A stretch of DNA of 5,943 bases from the NCBI GenBank assembly GCA_938039195.1, contig CALHVK010000136.1, forward strand, positions 1 to 5,943. The letters run 5' to 3'. The DNA is from an uncultured Carnobacteriaceae bacterium. GTDB taxonomy: Bacteria > Bacillota > Bacilli > Lactobacillales > Aerococcaceae. Positions 1-5,910 of this stretch are shown here, piece by piece (position 1 is the first letter of the stretch; the number at the start of each line of letters is the position of its first letter). Under the pieces are notes generated by a model, which searched no databases, was not told the origin of the DNA, and was given only the letters and a program-made list of their open reading frames with translations. Both the position numbers and the translations under genes were made by a program.

Positions 1-725
1 ATCCCTGGAAGATTTTCTGTCGTACTACGTTCCCCTTTTTCCTGACCGCCACCTGTTAAGAGAGCTTGAATCTTACGCCCAGACTTCTTATACAGAATTC
101 CAACACCTCTTGGTCCATGGAATTTATGCGCAGAAAGGCTCAATAAATCAATGCGTTCAATGGCTAGTAACTGGCTTACACGTTCAACTGCTTGAACGGC
201 ATCCACATGAAAATGAATCGATGGGTACGCTTCTAACACTTGTGCAATTTCTGCGATTGGTTGAACTGCTCCCACTTCATTATTGACAGCCATCACACTT
301 ACTAGAATCGTATCTTTACGAAGGCTCTCTTTCAATTGCTCGACACTTACAATCCCTTTAGAATCGACGTTCAAATAAGTCACTTCAAACCCGAAACGCT
401 CTAGCTGCTTGCAGGTTTGAATGACTGACGGATGTTCAATTTTTGTGGTGATGATATGTTTCCCAAATACAGACTTCTCAAAAGCTGTTCCTTTAATAGC
501 CCAGTTATTCGATTCAGTTCCGCCTGAGGTGAAGAAAATCTCCTCAGGTTGAACTGATAATAAACTAGCCACTTGCGCTCTTGCTTTGGTCAACACTTGA
601 TGGGCATCGACTCCTAATTGGTGTAAGCTCGATGGATTTCCAAAGAACTTTTGGCTGACTTGAACATAGCTCGTTAATGCATCATCATAAATTTTTGTTG
701 TTGCTGCATTATCAAAATAAATCAT
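1..725 (-). CDS. Cysteine desulfurase, NifS/IscS family (3' end missing)
   Basis: This is a PLP-dependent class V aminotransferase that takes sulfur from L-cysteine, leaving alanine and an enzyme persulfide for tRNA thiolation or Fe-S assembly. The frame is open from the ATG at 725 to the window edge. It gives 241 residues of a family usually near 380. Visible family motifs are the N-terminal YFDNAATT (3-10), SGGTESNN (67-74), EHPSV with the PLP-stacking His98, NNEVG (148-152), HVDAVQ with Asp175 and Gln178, SAHKFHGPRGVG with the Schiff-base Lys201, and ERSTTEN (232-238). The catalytic-cysteine loop and C-terminal domain lie outside. RSTTEN instead of RSGTEN and the overall wording resemble the paralog that sits before thiI in streptococci and enterococci, so thiI may lie beyond the left edge (inference). 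AAAGGA at 733-738, 7 nt before the ATG, supports the start. It begins 22 nt after the leuS stop with no terminator between, so co-transcription is likely. Confidence 0.93.
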   Translation of the reverse strand, partial: MIYFDNAATTKIYDDALTSYVQVSQKFFGNPSSLHQLGVDAHQVLTKARAQVASLLSVQPEEIFFTSGGTESNNWAIKGTAFEKSVFGKHIITTKIEHPSVIQTCKQLERFGFEVTYLNVDSKGIVSVEQLKESLRKDTILVSVMAVNNEVGAVQPIAEIAQVLEAYPSIHFHVDAVQAVERVSQLLAIERIDLLSLSAHKFHGPRGVGILYKKSGRKIQALLTGGGQEKGERSTTENLPG

Positions 726-747
726 TCTACTTTCCTTTCAAACTTCA

Positions 748-3162
748 TTAGTTCGCAACGATGTTTACTAAGCGTCCCGGAACCGCAATGACTTTACGGA
801 TTGTTTTTCCTTCGATGGCAGATTTCACTGAATCATGCTCTTTTGCAAGTGCCTCAAGCGAAGCAGCATCTGCGTCTGTTGCAACCATCACGCGCGCTTT
901 AATTTTTCCATTCACTTGGAAAATGACTTCAACTTCATCTTCGACTAATTTAGATTCATCGTAAGTTGGCCATGGTTCATAACTAATTGATTCTGTAAAG
1001 CCAAATTTACTCCAGATTTCTTCAGCCATATGTGGTGCTAATGGTGCAATCAATTGTACAAGACCTTTCATGTAGTCAAATGGTAATGCATCTGCTTTGT
1101 ATGCTTCGTTGACGAAAATCATCATTTGAGAGATTGCAGTATTGAAATGCAACTCTTCAAAGTCTTCTGTCACTTTCTTCACTGTTTGATGGTATACTTT
1201 ATCCAATTTGCCATCATTTAGTTTTGTGATACGGTCACGCATCTTACCATTATCATCAATCATCAATCTCCAGAAGCGGTCTAAGAACTTACGGCTACCC
1301 TCAAGTCCTTTTTCGCTCCATGCAATTGATGCATCAAGTGGTCCCATGAACATTTCATAGACACGTAATGTATCCGCACCATATTCACGAACAACATCAT
1401 CAGGGTTTACAACATTCCCTTTAGATTTAGACATTTTTTCGTTACCTTCACCAAGAATCATTCCTTGGTTAAAGAGTTTTTGGAATGGTTCTTTATTTGG
1501 AACAACGCCTAGATCATATAGCACTTTATACCAGAAACGAGCATATAGTAAGTGAAGTACGGCATGCTCTGCACCACCAATATACAAATCAACTGGTAAC
1601 CATTGTTTTACTTTTTCAGGGTCTGCGATTCTTTCTTTGTTATGTGGATCAATGTAACGTACAAAGTACCATGAGCTTCCTGCCCATTGTGGCATTGTAT
1701 TTGTTTCACGACGACCTTTCTTCCCTGTTACAGGATCTGTTACATATAACCAGTCTTCAATCGCCGCAAGTGGTGATTCACCTGTACCACTAGGACGAAT
1801 TTTATCTGTTTTTGGCAATACTAATGGCAATTCGCTTTCTGGTACAGTTGTCATAGTTCCATCTTCCCAGTGAATAACTGGAATTGGTTCACCCCAGTAA
1901 CGTTGACGAGAGAACAACCAGTCACGAAGACGATAGCTTACTTTCGCTTCTCCTACTCCATGTTCTTGTAACCATTCATTCATTTTTGCAATTGCGTCAG
2001 CTTTATTCAATCCGTTAAGGAAATCTGAATGAATATGAACACCGTCCCCAGTGTACGCTTCTTCTTCAACATTTCCACCTTCGATCACTGGAATGATATC
2101 TAATCCAAATACTTTTGCAAATTCATAGTCACGTTCATCATGCGCTGGAACGGCCATAATCGCACCTGTTCCATAAGTGCTTAATACATAGTCCGCAATC
2201 CAGATTGGAATTTCTTTTCCGTTTACTGGGTTAATGGCATATGCTCCAGTAAATACCCCTGTTTTTTCTTTAGAAAGTTCTGTACGTTCTAAGTCAGATT
2301 TTGTAGAAACTGCAGCAATATATGCATCCACTGCTTCCTTTTGTTCAGGAGTGACAATCTTTTGAACTAATTCATGTTCTGGCGCTAATACATTATAAGT
2401 AGCTCCAAATAAAGTGTCAGGACGAGTTGTAAAGACTTCAAAGCTTTCATCTGTTCCTTTTACATTGAAACGAACTTGCGCTCCTTCTGAACGACCAATC
2501 CAGTTTCTTTGCATATCTTTGATGCTTTCTGGCCAATCTAAATCATCCAAATCTTCTAGAAGACGATCAGCATAAGCAGTAATTTTTAGCATCCATTGTT
2601 TCATTGGTTTACGGTAAACAGGATGTCCTCCACGTTCACTCTTTCCATCGATTACTTCTTCGTTAGCTAGTACTGTTCCAAGCGCTGGACACCAGTTCAC
2701 TGGAATTTCAGCTTCATACGCAAGTCCCATTTCCACTAATTTTGTGAAAATCCATTGCGTCCACTTGTAGTATTCAGGATCCGTTGTATTAATTTCACGG
2801 TCCCAGTCATAACTGAAGCCTAATTCATTAATTTGACGTTTGAAGTTTGCAACGTTTACTTTCGTGAATTCCGCTGGGTCATTTCCTGTATCTAGAGCAT
2901 ATTGCTCTGCAGGAAGTCCAAAGGCATCCCATCCCATTGGATGTAGCACATTATACCCTTGTGCACGTTTCATACGAGAAATGGCATCTGTTGCAGTATA
3001 TCCTTCTGGGTGACCTACGTGAAGTCCTTGACCAGATGGATAAGGAAACATATCTAATGCGTAGAATTTTTTCTTAGAAGGATCTTCTGTTGTTTTAAAC
3101 GTATGGTGTTCTTTCCAATATTTTTGCCATTTTGGCTCGATTTCTAGATGATTAAATGTCAT
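748..3162 (-). CDS. leuS: Leucyl-tRNA synthetase (LeuRS)
   Basis: This cytoplasmic class Ia synthetase attaches leucine to tRNA-Leu. With the start at 3162 it has 804 residues, the usual length for Firmicutes. Domains in order are: catalytic core with PYPSGQGLHVGH (40-51, the HIGH-type signature); a zinc-ribbon-like segment around NWCPALG (156-162); the CP1 editing domain with TTRPDTLFGATY (245-256) and GTGAIMAVPAHDERD (331-345, Asp342 being the expected editing aspartate); core motifs WAGSSWYF (493-500) and DLYIGGAEHAVLHLLYARF (525-543); EKMSKS (576-581); an anticodon-binding helical region with LIAPLAPHMAEEIW (704-717); and a C-terminal domain from about 745. The frame is open 24 codons further upstream, but those codons lie in the T-box antiterminator and terminator and have no ribosome binding site, so that start is rejected. 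Expression is probably controlled by the T-box leader. The gene is complete, with no missing key residue. Confidence 0.98.
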   Translation of the reverse strand: MTFNHLEIEPKWQKYWKEHHTFKTTEDPSKKKFYALDMFPYPSGQGLHVGHPEGYTATDAISRMKRAQGYNVLHPMGWDAFGLPAEQYALDTGNDPAEFTKVNVANFKRQINELGFSYDWDREINTTDPEYYKWTQWIFTKLVEMGLAYEAEIPVNWCPALGTVLANEEVIDGKSERGGHPVYRKPMKQWMLKITAYADRLLEDLDDLDWPESIKDMQRNWIGRSEGAQVRFNVKGTDESFEVFTTRPDTLFGATYNVLAPEHELVQKIVTPEQKEAVDAYIAAVSTKSDLERTELSKEKTGVFTGAYAINPVNGKEIPIWIADYVLSTYGTGAIMAVPAHDERDYEFAKVFGLDIIPVIEGGNVEEEAYTGDGVHIHSDFLNGLNKADAIAKMNEWLQEHGVGEAKVSYRLRDWLFSRQRYWGEPIPVIHWEDGTMTTVPESELPLVLPKTDKIRPSGTGESPLAAIEDWLYVTDPVTGKKGRRETNTMPQWAGSSWYFVRYIDPHNKERIADPEKVKQWLPVDLYIGGAEHAVLHLLYARFWYKVLYDLGVVPNKEPFQKLFNQGMILGEGNEKMSKSKGNVVNPDDVVREYGADTLRVYEMFMGPLDASIAWSEKGLEGSRKFLDRFWRLMIDDNGKMRDRITKLNDGKLDKVYHQTVKKVTEDFEELHFNTAISQMMIFVNEAYKADALPFDYMKGLVQLIAPLAPHMAEEIWSKFGFTESISYEPWPTYDESKLVEDEVEVIFQVNGKIKARVMVATDADAASLEALAKEHDSVKSAIEGKTIRKVIAVPGRLVNIVAN

Positions 3163-3170
3163 CTGATTCA

Positions 3171-3177
3171 CTCCTTT
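3171..3177 (-). promoter_or_regulatory. Ribosome binding site of leuS
   Basis: Read on the minus strand, AAAGGAG lies 8 nt before the ATG at 3162. It decides the start of leuS against the in-frame ATG at 3234, which lies within the T-box sequence and has no such site. Confidence 0.9.
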
Positions 3178-3180
3178 CAA

Positions 3181-3219
3181 AATAAAAAACGCCCCACCTG
3201 TCATTGACAGATAGGACGC
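3181..3219 (-). terminator. T-box regulated intrinsic terminator
   Basis: Read on the minus strand, GCGTCCTATCTGTC (3206-3219) pairs over about 14 positions, including G-U pairs, with the arm at 3190-3202 across a 3-nt loop. It is followed by TTTTTTATT. Its 5' arm overlaps the antiterminator strand. It should end transcription when tRNA-Leu is charged, and it is also the first clear terminator after the upstream autolysin gene. Confidence 0.93.
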
Positions 3220-3404
3220 AATACGTGTTACCACCTAAATATTTTACTCTTCTTACCTGTAACGCTGGCGAGGCGGAAACTCTTACTATTCGTTCAGAGT
3301 TCGGCTAAAAGGCGAGTTCAGTTTATTGAAATGATGCATTTTCACCAACCATGCACTCTCTACGTCTATCAAAGAAACCTACTATTCCTCTATCTGCTTT
3401 TGTG
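3181..3404 (-). ncRNA. Leucine-specific T-box riboswitch leader of leuS
   Basis: This RNA leader senses the charging state of tRNA-Leu. Stem I carries an S-turn formed by AGUA (3380-3383) and GAA (3317-3319), followed at once by the specifier CUC (3314-3316), a Leu codon read by tRNA-Leu(GAG). Its apical part is a TGCAT/ATGCA stem closing the loop GGTTGGTGAAA, the conserved tRNA-elbow contact region. A second helix, GAACTCT/AGAGTTT, also carries GAA and AGUA and fits Stem II. The T-box element AGGTGGTAACACG is at 3224-3236. Its UGGU (3230-3233) would pair with ACCA, which fits the A73 discriminator of tRNA-Leu. The antiterminator forms as UAGG (3234-3237) with CCUA, a 7-nt bulge, then ACG with CGU. 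The CGUCCUA used (3212-3218) is also in the terminator 5' arm, so the two folds exclude each other. The 5' end is estimated from the promoter; the helices were paired by eye. Confidence 0.95.
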
Positions 3405-3410
3405 AGTCTT

Positions 3411-3439
3411 ATTCTAGCAGATTATTTTGAAACTTTCAA
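3411..3439 (-). promoter_or_regulatory. Sigma-A type promoter of leuS leader
   Basis: Read on the minus strand, TTGAAA (3434-3439) and TAGAAT (3411-3416) are separated by exactly 17 nt, each matching the sigma-A consensus at 5 of 6 positions. Transcription would start near 3403-3404, just before the T-box Stem I. The -35 box lies within the last codons of the autolysin gene. Confidence 0.8.
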
Positions 3440-5113
3440 CACTTGACCAACACGGATGTTGTTTGAAGTTAAGCCATTTAAAGCTTTTAACTCGGACAAT
3501 GTTAATCCATTATTCTTAGCGATACGGAATAAAGTATCACCAGCTTTAACAGTGTGAGTTGATGCACCTGTTGAATAGCTTACTGTTTTAGCTGAAGTTG
3601 TAGTTGTTGTAGTAGCTGTTGTCTTTGCTGATCCAGATACAACTAATTGTTGACCAGGAAGGATTGTACTTGTTTCTGACAAACCATTGATTGATAACAA
3701 TGTCGTTAATGAAATACCGTGGTTATAAGCAATACGGTATAAAGTATCTCCTGCTTTAACAGTGTATGTTCCTGAAGTTGATGCGCTTGACGCTGTAGAT
3801 TTATAACTTACTGGAGAAGCAACTGTAGCGTTTGAAGCTCCAGATAGTTTTAACGTTTGTCCAGGACGAATAACTGATGATTGTGATAATCCGTTTAAGC
3901 TTAATAATGTGTTTAAGCTCATACCTGAACGACGAGCGATTCCATATAATGTATCGCCTGCTTGTACTGTATAAGTACCTGAAGTTGATACGCCTGAAGC
4001 AAGAGGTTTAGCAGTATAACTAGATTTTGTAGCTACACGACTATCTGATTGACTAATTGTTAAGCTTTGTCCAGGATAAATCACTGAAGATTGAGATAAA
4101 CCATTAAGAGTTAATAATGAATTTAAACTCATTCCTGAACGACGTGCGATACTATATAAAGTATCCCCTGGTTGAACAAGGTAGTTTCCTCCACTTGTAC
4201 GAGAAGTTGTCGCAGTTGTTTTCACTACTGTTGAAGTAGTTTCCCCACCAGCAACACGTAAAGTTTGTCCAGGTACAATTAGACTTGAAGCTGAGATTCC
4301 ATTGACTGAAACTAATTGCGATAAACTCATACCGAATTTACGGCTAATTCCATATAAAGTATCTCCTGCTTTAACAGTATAGTAACCATTTGCCGCCGTA
4401 GCTCCAGATTGTGTGCTTACATTACTTGCTACTACAGAGTTATTTGTTTTTGTTACTACTCCATTGTCATATTTTGTTAAACCATATTGTTCAATGATAC
4501 GGTTTAATTTTGCATAGTATGCAGTATCCGTTGCATAACGTCCTGTTAAGTAACGTGTAGCATCTTGATAGCTGTTTGTACGGCTCTTCCATGCACCTGA
4601 ATAGAACAATGGTGCACCTTTAATACCGTTGATGATTTTATCTACATAGTCATCCATAGACTCTTTGTAAGAAGGATATTTTCTGAAGTTATCGTAAATA
4701 CCATAGTATTTTTGAGCTCCAGCATCTTCTAATGTATACATGTTTACAGATTGACCGTTATAGTTTCCTTTTACACCAAATAAGTTATGGTTTGGCTCAG
4801 CAGATAACGCACTAGTTCCCCATGCAGATTCTAACGCTGCCTGTGCGATCATTACTGAAGTATATACATCTTTTCCTTCTGTAGCTTGTTGAGCTGCAGG
4901 AATAATTTTATTTAAGAATTGTTGTGCTGGTGATTGTACTTGATTTGAAGGTACTGTATACGCATGTGATTTTGGCGCAAGTACTAATCCCGCTACTGTA
5001 GTCGCTCCAACAACTGCAACTGTCTTTTGTAAGTTTTTATTTGCAGCCTTTAAAGCTTTCATTTGTTTTTCCTTTTTCAAACGTAAATATCTTTCGTGTT
5101 TTGTTTCTGTCAT
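3422..5113 (-). CDS. Secreted GH73 N-acetylglucosaminidase autolysin with five LysM domains
   Basis: This is a peptidoglycan hydrolase of the AcmA/AtlA type, expected to cut glycan strands at the cell surface during wall turnover and daughter-cell separation. With the start at 5113 it has 563 residues. A strongly basic N-terminus (1-30) precedes a hydrophobic segment (31-47), with likely signal peptidase cleavage after SHA (49-51). The GH73 domain spans about 60-215, with QAALESAWGTSAL (91-103, Glu95 the expected catalytic acid), HNLFGVKG (109-116), FRKYPSYKESMDDYV (143-157) and YYAKLNRIIEQYGL (199-212). Five LysM domains follow at about 244-288, 310-354, 380-424, 449-493 and 519-562, joined by linkers rich in Ser, Thr and Ala; they bind peptidoglycan non-covalently. 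There is no LPXTG anchor. Lactococcal AcmA has three LysM and enterococcal AtlA six, so five is within family range. Acyl-chain or strain-level specificity cannot be told from sequence. Confidence 0.95.
   Translation of the reverse strand: MTETKHERYLRLKKEKQMKALKAANKNLQKTVAVVGATTVAGLVLAPKSHAYTVPSNQVQSPAQQFLNKIIPAAQQATEGKDVYTSVMIAQAALESAWGTSALSAEPNHNLFGVKGNYNGQSVNMYTLEDAGAQKYYGIYDNFRKYPSYKESMDDYVDKIINGIKGAPLFYSGAWKSRTNSYQDATRYLTGRYATDTAYYAKLNRIIEQYGLTKYDNGVVTKTNNSVVASNVSTQSGATAANGYYTVKAGDTLYGISRKFGMSLSQLVSVNGISASSLIVPGQTLRVAGGETTSTVVKTTATTSRTSGGNYLVQPGDTLYSIARRSGMSLNSLLTLNGLSQSSVIYPGQSLTISQSDSRVATKSSYTAKPLASGVSTSGTYTVQAGDTLYGIARRSGMSLNTLLSLNGLSQSSVIRPGQTLKLSGASNATVASPVSYKSTASSASTSGTYTVKAGDTLYRIAYNHGISLTTLLSINGLSETSTILPGQQLVVSGSAKTTATTTTTTSAKTVSYSTGASTHTVKAGDTLFRIAKNNGLTLSELKALNGLTSNNIRVGQVLKVSK
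3428..4384 (-). repeat. Five tandem LysM coding units
   Basis: The units lie at about 4250-4384, 4052-4186, 3842-3976, 3635-3769 and 3428-3559 (first to fifth in protein order). Each encodes the pattern YTV.AGDTLY.IA...G.SL..L...NGL....I.PGQ.L. The second and third units are the closest pair. The units are spaced about 65-75 codons apart because of variable Ser/Thr/Ala linkers, including a run of seven threonines before the fifth unit. Confidence 0.9.
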
Positions 5114-5121
5114 CCTTTTTT

Positions 5122-5126
5122 CCTCC
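5122..5126 (-). promoter_or_regulatory. Ribosome binding site of the autolysin gene
   Basis: Read on the minus strand, GGAGG lies 8 nt before the ATG at 5113. The in-frame ATG five codons upstream (5128) overlaps this site and is preceded by AT-rich sequence without a Shine-Dalgarno match, so 5113 is chosen as the start. Confidence 0.88.
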
Positions 5127-5149
5127 ATCTAAAAACTAATTCGTTATTC

Positions 5150-5177
5150 ATTATAGTAGGATAAATTCTTTTGTGTA
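5150..5177 (-). promoter_or_regulatory. Probable promoter of the autolysin gene
   Basis: Read on the minus strand, a perfect -10 box TATAAT (5150-5155) has a weaker -35 candidate TACACA (5172-5177, 4 of 6 matches) at 16-nt spacing. This would give a leader of roughly 30 nt before the start codon. The weak -35 box suggests that an activator may contribute. Confidence 0.65.
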
Positions 5178-5185
5178 GGGGAACG

Positions 5186-5214
5186 TTGCACGAACACGCA
5201 AATCGTCGTATACT
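5186..5214 (+). promoter_or_regulatory. Possible promoter of mnmM
   Basis: TTGCAC (5186-5191) and TATACT (5209-5214) are 17 nt apart. The -10 box matches at 5 of 6 positions and the -35 box at 3 of 6. A transcript would start near 5221, about 50 nt before the mnmM start codon. It is back-to-back with the autolysin promoter. Confidence 0.55.
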
Positions 5215-5224
5215 CTTAATATCC

Positions 5225-5251
5225 GTAAAAATTATGTAACAAAATGTAAAA
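5225..5251 (-). promoter_or_regulatory. TKTTAC-type repeats, weak WalR-box candidate
   Basis: Read on the minus strand, TTTTAC (5246-5251), TGTTAC (5236-5241) and TTTTAC (5225-5230) start 10 and 11 nt apart. The WalR (YycF) consensus is two TGTWAH half-sites separated by 5 nt. The second and third copies have that spacing, but the third mismatches at its G. WalR controls autolysin genes in many Firmicutes, so the position upstream of a GH73 gene is suggestive. AT-rich sequence can give such matches by chance. Confidence 0.3.
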
Positions 5252-5259
5252 TTTTAGTT

Positions 5260-5267
5260 AAGAGGTG
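5260..5267 (+). promoter_or_regulatory. Ribosome binding site of mnmM, indicating a TTG start
   Basis: AAGAGGTG lies 6 nt before the TTG at 5274. The GTG at 5265, which would give a three-residue-longer protein, is itself part of this site and has no other site before it, so translation probably begins at the TTG. Confidence 0.75.
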
Positions 5268-5273
5268 CTTATT

Positions 5274-5834
5274 TTGAAGAATGCACAACAATTTAGTCAC
5301 GAAATGATTCTTTCTGTCAATTTAGAAGATGGGATTTTTATTGACGCAACCGCAGGAAATGGACATGATACACTTTTTTTGGCACAACATGTAGAAAAAG
5401 GTTCAAAAATTCTTGCTTTTGATATTCAAGAGTCAGCTATTTTACAAACAAGACAATTATTACAAAACAATGACTTAGAAGAAAAAGTAACGTGTATTTT
5501 GGACTCTCATGCCCAACTTTTGAATTATTTAGATGAAAAAGATTTTGTTCGCTTAGCGATTTTTAATCTTGGATATTTACCAGGAAGTGATAAAAAAATC
5601 ATCACAACCCCCTCTTCTACTCTAGAAGCCATCCAGATTTTACTAGATCGATTAGAGAAAAAAGGAAAAATAATCATCGTTTCCTACTATGGTCATGATG
5701 GTGGGCTCGACGAAAAGAATTCTGTAGAAGGACTCATTTCAACTCTCCCACAAAAAGAATGGTCAGTATTAAAATATCAATTCATCAATCAAATCAACTG
5801 CCCTCCGATTTGTTATGTCATAGAAAAAAAGTAG
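5274..5834 (+). CDS. mnmM: tRNA wobble-uridine methyltransferase MnmM (YtqB), class I SAM-dependent
   Basis: Members of this family, known from Bacillus subtilis YtqB, methylate 5-aminomethyl-2-thiouridine at tRNA position 34 to give mnm5s2U. They were formerly annotated as putative rRNA methylases. From the TTG start the protein has 186 residues, close to family length. The SAM-binding motif I is FIDATAGNGHDT (22-33) and motif II AFDIQ (48-52, Asp50 the likely ribose ligand). DSH (77-79) follows. FNLGYLPGSDK (97-107) is the family-typical catalytic-region motif, and YYGHDGG (138-144) and NCPPICYVIEK (175-185) complete the pattern. There is no extra RNA-binding domain, as expected for the family. 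The gene is divergent from the autolysin gene, with 160 nt between the start codons. The preferred start is TTG at 5274; GTG at 5265 is the alternative. The function is assigned by family and was not tested here. Confidence 0.88.
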   Translation: MKNAQQFSHEMILSVNLEDGIFIDATAGNGHDTLFLAQHVEKGSKILAFDIQESAILQTRQLLQNNDLEEKVTCILDSHAQLLNYLDEKDFVRLAIFNLGYLPGSDKKIITTPSSTLEAIQILLDRLEKKGKIIIVSYYGHDGGLDEKNSVEGLISTLPQKEWSVLKYQFINQINCPPICYVIEKK

Positions 5835-5862
5835 AAAATTACCATATATGGTAATTTTCTAC
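5831..5862. terminator. Perfect 32-bp palindrome at the mnmM stop codon
   Basis: GTAGAAAATTACCATA is followed directly by its exact reverse complement. The mnmM stop codon (5832-5834) lies in the left arm. On the minus strand the hairpin is followed by seven Ts (5824-5830), as in an intrinsic terminator. On the plus strand the only T run is inside the right arm. It could act as a second terminator for the right-edge gene or protect the mnmM mRNA 3' end. Confidence 0.6.
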
Positions 5863-5870
5863 TAAAAACA

Positions 5871-5900
5871 AAATCCAACCTCTTATTAGAGGTTGGATTT
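5871..5900. terminator. Bidirectional intrinsic terminator between convergent genes
   Basis: AAATCCAACCTCT (5871-5883) and AGAGGTTGGATTT (5888-5900) form a 13-bp perfect stem with a 4-nt loop. On the minus strand it lies 10 nt after the stop of the right-edge gene and is followed by TGTTTTTAG. On the plus strand it follows mnmM and leads into TTTCTTCATT, a weaker tract. It probably serves both genes. Confidence 0.85.
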
Positions 5901-5910
5901 CTTCATTATA

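Noticed and set aside
761..964. Plus-strand open frame of 67 codons
   Set aside because: It lies wholly inside leuS on the opposite strand, has a low-complexity Ser/Ala-rich translation, and has no ribosome binding site or recognisable domain.
1485..1793. Plus-strand open frame of 102 codons
   Set aside because: It lies opposite the leuS catalytic core, whose coding is unmistakable. The translation resembles no family I know and no initiation signal precedes it.
3163..3234. A 24-codon N-terminal extension of leuS starting at an ATG at 3234
   Set aside because: It runs through the T-box antiterminator and terminator, has no ribosome binding site, and does not fit the usual LeuRS N-terminus. 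The ATG at 3162 has a strong site and gives the typical length.
3392..3422. Inverted repeat ATCTGCT/AGCAGAT as a possible autolysin terminator
   Set aside because: The stem is only 7 bp with a 17-nt loop, has no T tract after it, and encloses the leuS -10 box. It may be chance.
3428..4384. Tandem repetition as a CRISPR array or mobile repeat
   Set aside because: The periodicity is fully explained by coding LysM domains. The units are not identical in DNA and the reading frame is kept.
5114..5128. Autolysin start at the ATG at 5128
   Set aside because: This ATG overlaps the GGAGG of the downstream start and has no site of its own.
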